Positions 57,603-64,000 of a DNA stretch of 64,000 nucleotides are shown here, piece after piece. The stretch's first letter is position 1; every line of letters starts with the position of its first letter. The notes beneath the pieces are model-generated. The model ran no database searches, had not been told where the DNA came from, and saw only the letters and a program-made list of their open reading frames with translations. The stretch comes from Micropterix aruncella (taxonomy: Eukaryota > Arthropoda > Insecta > Lepidoptera > Micropterigidae): positions 26,152,072 to 26,216,071 of the forward strand of contig OX155971.1 in assembly GCA_944548615.1 (NCBI GenBank), given 5' to 3'. A program made the translations under genes and the position numbers.

Positions 57603-58145
57603 TTTTTTTTTATTTATCCCTAGTATTACATGATTAAATAACCTATAATATATTTTACATGATTTAGTCGTACATACAAAATGTAAAACCCTGGGAATTT
57701 ACTAAAAGGGCGGCTTCAGCGGGATTTTATCACCTCACTAGGCAGAGCCTGTATTGAAGTGATATTTAGTACTGCATTCTGCATAGTCGGGTATATACGT
57801 AATTTCTGTAATCTTGGGGAATCCTACAAGTGCATATTGTTTAACATTTTAGTATATATATATTACACAAAAAAAAAGAGATATAATTTTAGTATATATA
57901 TAGAGAGAAACTATTTTAGTATATATATATTACACAAAAAAAAAGATATATAATATATATGGGAGATATATGAATACAGTTATGAGGCTAATGAGATAAT
58001 AATTACAATAATAAGTAATATAAATCATCTGTGCACCTATTACTTGATTGTAGGCCACTCAAAGTTCCCTCTTAAGGCTATGTTTGGACAATAACTCAAA
58101 TTTAGGAATAATTCAGAACCGGCGACCAACGAGACAACTTTTATA
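57603..58145. other. Unassigned AT-rich DNA with short duplication
   Basis: TTTTAGTATATATATATTAC followed by ACACAAAAAAAAAGA occurs twice (57848, 57913). No coding. Confidence 0.45.
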
Positions 58146-58344
58146 AAATAGCTTAATAATACCCAGAAGGAAAACATCATTTGGAGAAAGATATTACTCT
58201 TTCATTGCGCCGAGATTTTACAATCTGATCAATACGGAAATAAAGTTAAATTTGAAATTTAGGGAATTCAAAAATAAATTAAAGAAATGGTTATCGAATC
58301 ATGACAGACTAGCTATACATCAAATGTTAGAAATAATAGTATAA
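58146..58344 (+). pseudogene. LINE family L2 RT C-terminus, second copy
   Basis: The frame reads NSLIIPRRKTSFGERYYSF, IAPRFYNLINTEIK, REFKNKLKKWLSNHD and HQMLEIIV, ending at TAA 58342-58344. It extends about ten codons further upstream than the 31.5-kb copy. Coding is intact over this short stretch, and the following 3' UTR (to 58918) matches 31708-32284 with small indels. The element is severely 5'-truncated. Confidence 0.75.
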
Positions 58345-58918
58345 TAAAACTTAGGTGCATAAAATTATTAACTTATTTTTAAACATGTATGTTGAGTATA
58401 TTATAACATTGAACTAACTACCAAAAATTATTTGACTTTGACAATGAATTGTACTTTTTTGACTAGGTATTTTTATATTAAATCCTATCTTACATATCAT
58501 ATATTAAATATTAATGGCTGTTTATTTTTTTTCTCACATATAACTTTATTTATATTAGTTAATCGAATTTTATATTATATTTATTGCCGATTATATAATG
58601 GAATTGCATTTTTTATTATATTATCTTTTAATATTTTGTTATTAATATTTTTTATATTTTTTATATTGAAGACAACATTTTAGGGCAATTTAGTGTTATT
58701 AGCTTTTTACTAAAACTTGGACATTTGTAAGCAATCAAGCAAACATGATTGTAATATTAGAGTCCTGTCCACCCTAGAACGGGCTAGTTCCAGTTGGGTG
58801 ACAGAAACAAATAAGCGAAAGGTTAAGGTTTTGCCATTCGGTTCCTGTTATTTTTGTAAGCTAATCAATGTTTTATAGTAATTAATTCTTAAATAAATAA
58901 AACAAATAAATAAATTAA
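58345..58918 (+). mobile_element. 3' UTR and AAATA tail of LINE family L2, second copy
   Basis: Counterpart of 31708-32284, ending in AAATAAATAAAACAAAT-type sequence. Confidence 0.72.
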
Positions 58919-59073
58919 TAACGTTACTTACTAACGACTCACAGTGCTTCCTCGTCGAGTATAACAACCATAATGTTATCAGTCTTTTGTAGTCAGCGTC
59001 ATTTTGAATGATTACAATCATTCAAAATGACGCTCACTACAAAAGATTAAAAGATAAGAATGATTACAATTAT

Positions 59074-59430
59074 TCAACCTACAGCTTGGCTTAATTGCGT
59101 GGTAAATATGTTATGGAGTTTTTTTGCTAGGTAAATATACTGTCTTTGTCCAAAGGTCTTTCTCAATCTTGGTTTTACATGTCTGTCTTTATGTCTTGTA
59201 TCGTGTCTATGGGCGTTACTGGTCGGCTTGCCGTTGTCCCGTTGGAGTTCTTTCCTGTAGCATATCAAGACCTGCCGTACCTGCTGTCTTGCATCCAACA
59301 CCATAAAATCCCTGTAGAGGTGGTCACTGGAGTAGCGGTATAGCTTCCTGGCTACAACCCTAATCAAGGCCTTTTGGGCCTTTATCAGAGGAATATTTGT
59401 TTTACAATTGCTTAGATAGATCAACGCGCC
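59074..59430 (-). pseudogene. CR1/Jockey-type LINE RT C-terminus
   Basis: About 116 residues read LSNCKTNIPLIKAQKALIR, KLYRYSSDHLYRDFMVLD, RHDTRHKDRHVKPRLRKTFG and QRQYIYLAKKLHN, ending at 59074. The YSSD-LYR-F-VLD and TFGQR-YIYLA blocks align with family L1 (26.9 kb), but the rest differs, so it is a related, separate family. No start codon is expected; upstream coding is lost. Confidence 0.72.
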
Positions 59431-60152
59431 AGCACTAAAAGTTTAACAAGTCCACCTTCTGCTCCACCAAAGATGTCATAAAACAACTAAACAGCTGAAC
59501 CGGCAAGTCTTAAGTCGTCTAATTTTGCCCCGTCTTTTGTTCGTGGCGCGGAAGCCGCCAGTCGGGGGGCGGCGTTTTGTGAAGTGAAACGGGCGGGGCT
59601 ATTTTGCTCAACAGTACGGTTAATCGCTTTTCAGGCCTTTGTCTCACGGACTAGAACAGCGTTGACTGAAATACAATGAGGGGGCCGAAGGACGATTTAG
59701 CGCCACCGCATTGACTCACAAATATACCGGAAGTTCAATGCTGTTTATCGTAAACATTGGGCACACGAATGAAACAACTGAAATGATGTATGGTACTAGT
59801 GAAATATTACCCGGTGTTTTCCGGGTGGCATTCATGGCGGGTTCACGGCGATCGGTTGAACGAAATAGAAATTTGTTTGTTTGTTTGAAAAGCTTTATTG
59901 CACACACATAAGAGTACAATGTGGTGGGCCTATTTCCAAGTGGCAAGATCTTACGGCCATACCGCCAGGGTTATTGTGACTAAAGGTTTATGTGGGCAAA
60001 TTGATTCACAAGTAATAAATGAATACACTTACTTAATAGTCATCATAGGATAAAATATAAAACAGTGATTAGTAACGTATGCCAGTTCGATATTGAAGGG
60101 AGGAGTGGAATATAAGGACAAGCAAAGGAGACGGAAAGGGAAAGGGGATTAT
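59431..60152. other. Unassigned DNA, GC-richer at 59520-59640
   Basis: Includes CAGTCGGGGGGCGGCG near 59552. The AAAGCTTTATTGCACACACA stretch near 59888 is a likely LINE 3' UTR on the minus strand, preceding the C-terminal fragment at 60153. Confidence 0.4.
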
Positions 60153-60290
60153 TCATGAGTTGAGTAAATGTCTCTTTAATGATTTTTTAAACCCGCTCAG
60201 GTTTTCAAGTTGTCTTATCGGTAAAGGCACGGAATTCCAGAGTCGGGCCGCCTGCACTGCGAAAGACCTAGACATGAAAGTTGATGAATG
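60153..60290 (-). pseudogene. LINE RT C-terminal fragment
   Basis: The minus strand encodes HSSTFMSRSFAVQAARLWNS, VPLPIRQLENLSGFKKSLK, RHLLNS and a stop at 60153. The A-RLWNS-P--IR---L--FK--LK--L pattern is the standard C-terminal signature of many insect LINE RTs. Nothing upstream (60290-60420) continues the frame. Confidence 0.72.
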
Positions 60291-60429
60291 CTATGTTGAA
60301 GTTGATGTGCTGCATCAATTTTAAATTTGACTAAAATGTATTGACTATTTCTATTATTAGGTAAGCACATATTAGTTATAATCTTGACTATTATTATTCG
60401 CAATATAATTACCAAGACATTTTATTTTA

Positions 60430-60867
60430 CTTTTGACAACCGTCACATTTTTTTTTGACATTACATTTATTAAATTTATACTAAAAATAAACTTATTTGT
60501 ATCGGTATTTTAAAGAATTATTTATATTTATTATAACCTTCTTTTTTTCCTCATTACATTATTCATTATATTCAATGTAATAGAATCACTACTTATTGAG
60601 TTAATTTTTACATATCTTCTCTATATCTTACATCTCTATATCTTACTTTCTACATATCTTACTTTGTATTTTTTATCTGGTAAACTAAATGGTGAGACTC
60701 GGTTTAATTTTGCAATAATACCTTCTTTATTCTTACGAGTAACCTTTCATGTTTTGATTATTAATTCAATCATATCGCGGCCAAATGTAAATGTAATACA
60801 ACTGTCTATACAACTATGTATTAGTTGTTAGGACAATAAATTATTTGATTTGATTTGATTTGATTTG
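60430..60867 (+). mobile_element. Probable LINE/SINE 3' tail ending in (GATTT)n
   Basis: AT-rich non-coding sequence running into TTAGGACAATAAATTATT and five TTGAT-type units (60842-60867). Such pentanucleotide ends are common 3' tails of insect retroposons. The parent family is not identifiable. Confidence 0.45.
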
Positions 60868-60964
60868 AGCCATCGATATACGATCCCCTAGATGGGCCTT
60901 TGGCGCTCGAAAATAACCCTTTCAAAACCACTACTGAAAGCCGGCCAGTAGTAGTTTGGTCGCA

Positions 60965-61014
60965 GTCCGCTGACAGAAAGCCGACCGTTTCCGGTCGGCT
61001 GTCTGCCAGCGGAC
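60965..61014. repeat. GC-rich hairpin, 22-bp arms, 6-base loop
   Basis: Arms GTCCGCTGACAG-AAGCCGACC pair with GGTCGGCT-CTG-CAGCGGAC around GTTTCC. Confidence 0.8.
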
Positions 61015-61149
61015 TCCGCAAAGAATATTGGCGCACTATTCTCTCGCAAACTGTTCAATTTATTGCTCTCTCTGTCACATGATTTTAGAGCAAAGGGTAT
61101 GTGGAGCCAATTTACTTGTATCTGAGGGCATATTTAGCTAATATATCTA

Positions 61150-61490
61150 TGGCTGCAGCGCCAATTAGTGTCAAGTTACGACATAGTGTATAGCACGAAA
61201 ATGGTATCCATTCTCAAATACCTATTTATACCAATTTTCATGGGGATCGTTTGAACGGTATAGAAAATGATGTGCTGCAGCGCCATCTATCCATCTTCAT
61301 CTATCAGCGGCGAATTACAACCAAGTGTAATTCGCCGCTACAACAAAGTGAGAACGGTTAATATTACAGCAAGTGTAATATTATCCGTTCTCAAGTACCT
61401 ATGTATACCAATTTTCATGGCGATCGATTGAACGTTATAGAAGTTGCTATGCTGCAGCGTCATCTAGTGGCCAGTTACAACAAAATAGAG
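61150..61490. repeat. Diverged tandem pair, about 180 bp
   Basis: Both halves contain AT-CATTCTCAA-TACCTAT, ACCAATTTTCATGG-GATCG and GCTGCAGCGCCATCTA. The loss of spacing at 61300-61330 includes an inverted AATTCGCCGCT pair. Confidence 0.65.
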
Positions 61491-61789
61491 AGCATAAAAC
61501 CTTCTTCATAGAAAATACATATTCAAATTCAAATTCTTTATTTATCAAAAATAATAGATACATATTAAATAAACCTAACCTAACTGGATCGCACGAGGCG
61601 TCCGCACTAAGGTAGGCTCAGATACGTATAATTAAAATTAAATACTGCCTAATGATAGTTAAATAGTACATTGAAGAATGCCGTGAAATCAATTTAAAAT
61701 ATTTGCATAAACCTAGAATCACACAGATAGGTAAACTAATACTAGAATTTTAAACTATCAATTACAATAAAAACATGTATGTAAAATAA

Positions 61790-61955
61790 AACAACTCTTA
61801 ATTTATTTTTGACTTCCCTAAATGTCAAATTAATTTTTGTTTCCATATTGATCAGATTGTAAAATCTCGAAGTTATGAAAGAGTAATGTCTTTGTCCAAA
61901 TGATGTTTTAATTCTGGGTATTATTAGGCTATTTTCTAAAACTTGTCACGTTGGT
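61790..61955 (-). pseudogene. LINE family L2 RT C-terminus, degraded copy
   Basis: The minus strand reads ENSLIIPRIKTSFGQRHYSF, then a diverged R-FYNLINMETKINLTFRE before similarity to the coding region fades. FGQRHYSF matches the copies at 31.5 and 58.2 kb. The 3' coding end is replaced by unrelated AT-rich DNA. Confidence 0.65.
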
Positions 61956-61959
61956 CTTC

Positions 61960-62770
61960 GGTTGTGAATAATTTCTGAATTTGATTTATTGTCCAAAAAT
62001 AGCTTTAAAGTCCATTTATTGTCCAAAAATAGGTTTAGTAGGTGTCTTATTTATGGGAGTCCGTCAGTTATCATTATGTTATAACGATATACTAACATAA
62101 AATACGACCTGATCAGGGACGCCGATTTTAGAAAGGAGGGGGGTCAACCCACCTCCCAACTTGACACTTCATTCCCGTGTATTTTCTACTTGTAAAATTT
62201 CCATAAAAGTATTTGATACTCCAAAAATTCCTTATATGTCTGGCGGAAGCCAGGTCTCTCAAAGCCCTTCTGCCATAAACAATGATCTCGGGAGTTTGTC
62301 CCTTATTCGTTAGTGATAAAATTTATTAAAATCTCATATTGTTTTTATTTATTGATTTTTTCTGAATTGGGGAAATTATGTAAATATACATATCGACTGA
62401 TTTACGATTATTAATGGAGGATGTGGATGTCCTGTTTTTTTAGCAAATATATTTATATTTTCAAGGATAGCGGTGCTAGTTTAAATACTATTATACATAT
62501 ACTTCAGGGCTCAATGACATCTTATTTGGAAATTCTCAGGTCTGAAAACGTTATAATTCAGAAAGGCCGGAAAGTTCCTCGGTAAGGGGATGTATCTCTT
62601 TCCCTCGCCACTTGCAAGCGGTTATGCGTATCGGAAAAACGAGTCTGCATCCAATTATTTGTTTCTGTTGACACGATAAATTGCTACGTCAAAGCGCGTC
62701 AAAACCTGTGATCTATTCTGTTTGTGTACTGATACATTCAACCTATACATAAGAATTACGATGACGGCAC
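61960..62770. other. Unassigned AT-rich DNA
   Basis: A local duplication of TTTATTGTCCAAAAATAG lies at 61984 and 62016. No gene seen. Confidence 0.45.
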
Positions 62771-62774
62771 ACTG

Positions 62775-63975
62775 GTCCTACGTCCGCAACGTACGCAACG
62801 CATTAGGGCCAGGCCATACGATGCGGTGCCGCTGCGGCGTCCTACATACAAATATTCATGGTATGTCACACTGTGCATTCCGGCGTCGCACCGCACGCAA
62901 ACCGCACGGGCGGAAATGTGGTGTGTGGTTGGTTTGTGCGTCGGCAGTTGGTTCGTGCGTCGGCAATCTGCCGGCTTGGTATGCGAACTAGGTAAGTTGT
63001 AGGGGTTGCTTTGCTGCGTTTCGCGAGTTTGTGGATCACTGGGTGTCCCTCTGGGAGGATCTGAGGCAGAGGGGCTATCCTCCTCCGGGGGAGGGCCCCA
63101 CTCTTAACGGTGCGAGCCGGGGGCTGCTTCATCATCCGAAGTCGCCAGAACTGTATCGCCCCTGTGGGTGCGTGCCCTAGGATCCCGGTCGTCAAGGTCT
63201 CAGACGGCGCCCCTGCCGTTTGCTGCCCGATTTCTTGACACCCCGCATGGAGCATGACTTCCACCGCCTCATCATTGTAATGAAAATAATATATTAGGTA
63301 TGTAATGAGAACTATATAAATAATGAAATATGTTACCGCTTAGTCGCCTAGTTTAGTTTAGTAATTAAGTAATCACTGTAATCATTTTGAAGTACAAATA
63401 AACGGTTTACGGGGTGCTGGCGGGGGCTGAAGCCCGGAGAATCCTTCACAAGGTCTCCATTCGCTCACCCCTCACGCGCTACTCTTCCGGCAAGCGTGAG
63501 GTTGTCGTTGCATGACATCCTGGGCAGATAAAACGACCCACGTCGTTAGAACTGCCCGGGTGGTGGGCGGGGTTTTCAACCCTCGCCTGTCACCGCGTAA
63601 ATATTAAATGTTTCAATTGTTTTCACGTATTTTTGATAATATTTAATCGAAGTGTTTAAAATGAGGACCAACGAAGAAGGTATTGGCATTGACTACCTCA
63701 TTTCACTACAATTGTTTTCACTACAGTTCTACGTACAATTAACTACAACACTATTCGCCCACTGCGGCGTCGTAGTAACATACGGCGAAATCTTTGCGGT
63801 GCGGCCCCGCACCGCATAGTGTGGACCGGCTCTGACATATGGCCCTTGAATTTGTATGAAAGCAGTCACATTTAACCCACGAAATTATGCGTGGGATAAG
63901 CGTGTCTCTAAGCATGCACGTTCAAGTGTCCATACGTCATAATGCGTTGCGTAACGTTGCGTAAGTGGGACAAGT
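62775..63975. mobile_element. Inverted-repeat element interrupted by the R1-clade LINE tail
   Basis: CCGCAACGTACGCAACGCAT at 62782 faces its inverse near 63938-63962. CACACTGTGCATTCCGG and GCACCGCATAGTGTGGACCG are further paired segments. The LINE tail at 62901-63608 lies between. Confidence 0.6.
62901..63608 (+). mobile_element. Second copy of the R1-clade LINE, 3' end only
   Basis: From CCGCACGGGCGGAAATG onward this matches 12353-13064 closely, including CTCCGGGGGAGGGCCCC and the 3' UTR through GCGTAAATATT. Differences include a tandem duplication of about 20 bp (GGTTNGTGCGTCGGCA repeated at 62929-62968) and an early stop after the WYAN-type codons near 62990. Because this copy starts further into ORF2, only about 60 residues of coding remain. 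No TSD is visible. It lies between inverted repeats of a separate element. Confidence 0.8.
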
Positions 63976-64000
63976 CTGATGTGGCCTGATCATGCTATTT

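Overview
This window is eukaryotic, AT-rich and made almost entirely of transposable-element debris. I find no intact host gene, rRNA, tRNA, operon or CRISPR. The mix of elements points to an insect, most likely a moth or butterfly: R1-clade and RNase-H-bearing LINEs, CR1/Jockey-type LINE tails with microsatellite 3' ends, hAT, mariner and piggyBac-type remnants, a Penelope-like fragment, solo LTRs, and short elements ending in TTTATAATATTAGTA. Order-level assignment is inference. Density and nesting suit heterochromatin or a degenerate sex chromosome, but the sequence cannot prove that.

Layout. About 615-7942 and 14950-23077 are near-identical direct copies of one segment, each ending in long (TA)n; the first copy runs into a 200-N gap at 8188-8387. 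The segment holds short hairpin-bearing elements (family B), a candidate Mutator-like DNA transposon remnant and head-to-head copies of a GC-rich 0.65-0.7 kb repeat (family A). Between the copies lie more A elements and an R1-clade LINE tail with a 12-bp target-site duplication (TSD). From 24.8 to 26.2 kb is a hAT remnant with a perfect 8-bp TSD. From 26.9 to 35.3 kb are LINE tails, a broken mariner and a 119-bp tandem array. The best coding region is 35323-39684: a 5'-truncated APE/RT/RNase H LINE with a 13-bp TSD, inserted in an older LINE. From 40 to 50 kb come two candidate solo LTRs, LINE remnants and A elements. At 52.5-53.9 kb a TTAA-flanked element contains a fold-back structure built from CAACTGGGCGC-like units. 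At 54.1-54.8 kb a Penelope-like RT fragment sits between 55-bp direct repeats. The end holds LINE tails, MITE-like inverted repeats and a second R1-clade LINE tail inside an inverted-repeat element.

The most interesting system is family A. Its copies are GC-rich, lack poly(A) and have no conserved long reading frame. They share a hairpin-rich 3' end and are bounded by TSDs of variable length (about 11-15 bp), which is the signature of retroposition. A-element boundaries also coincide with the breakpoints of the segmental duplication.

All calls were made by reading the sequence. No database search was possible, and identities between copies were judged by eye.
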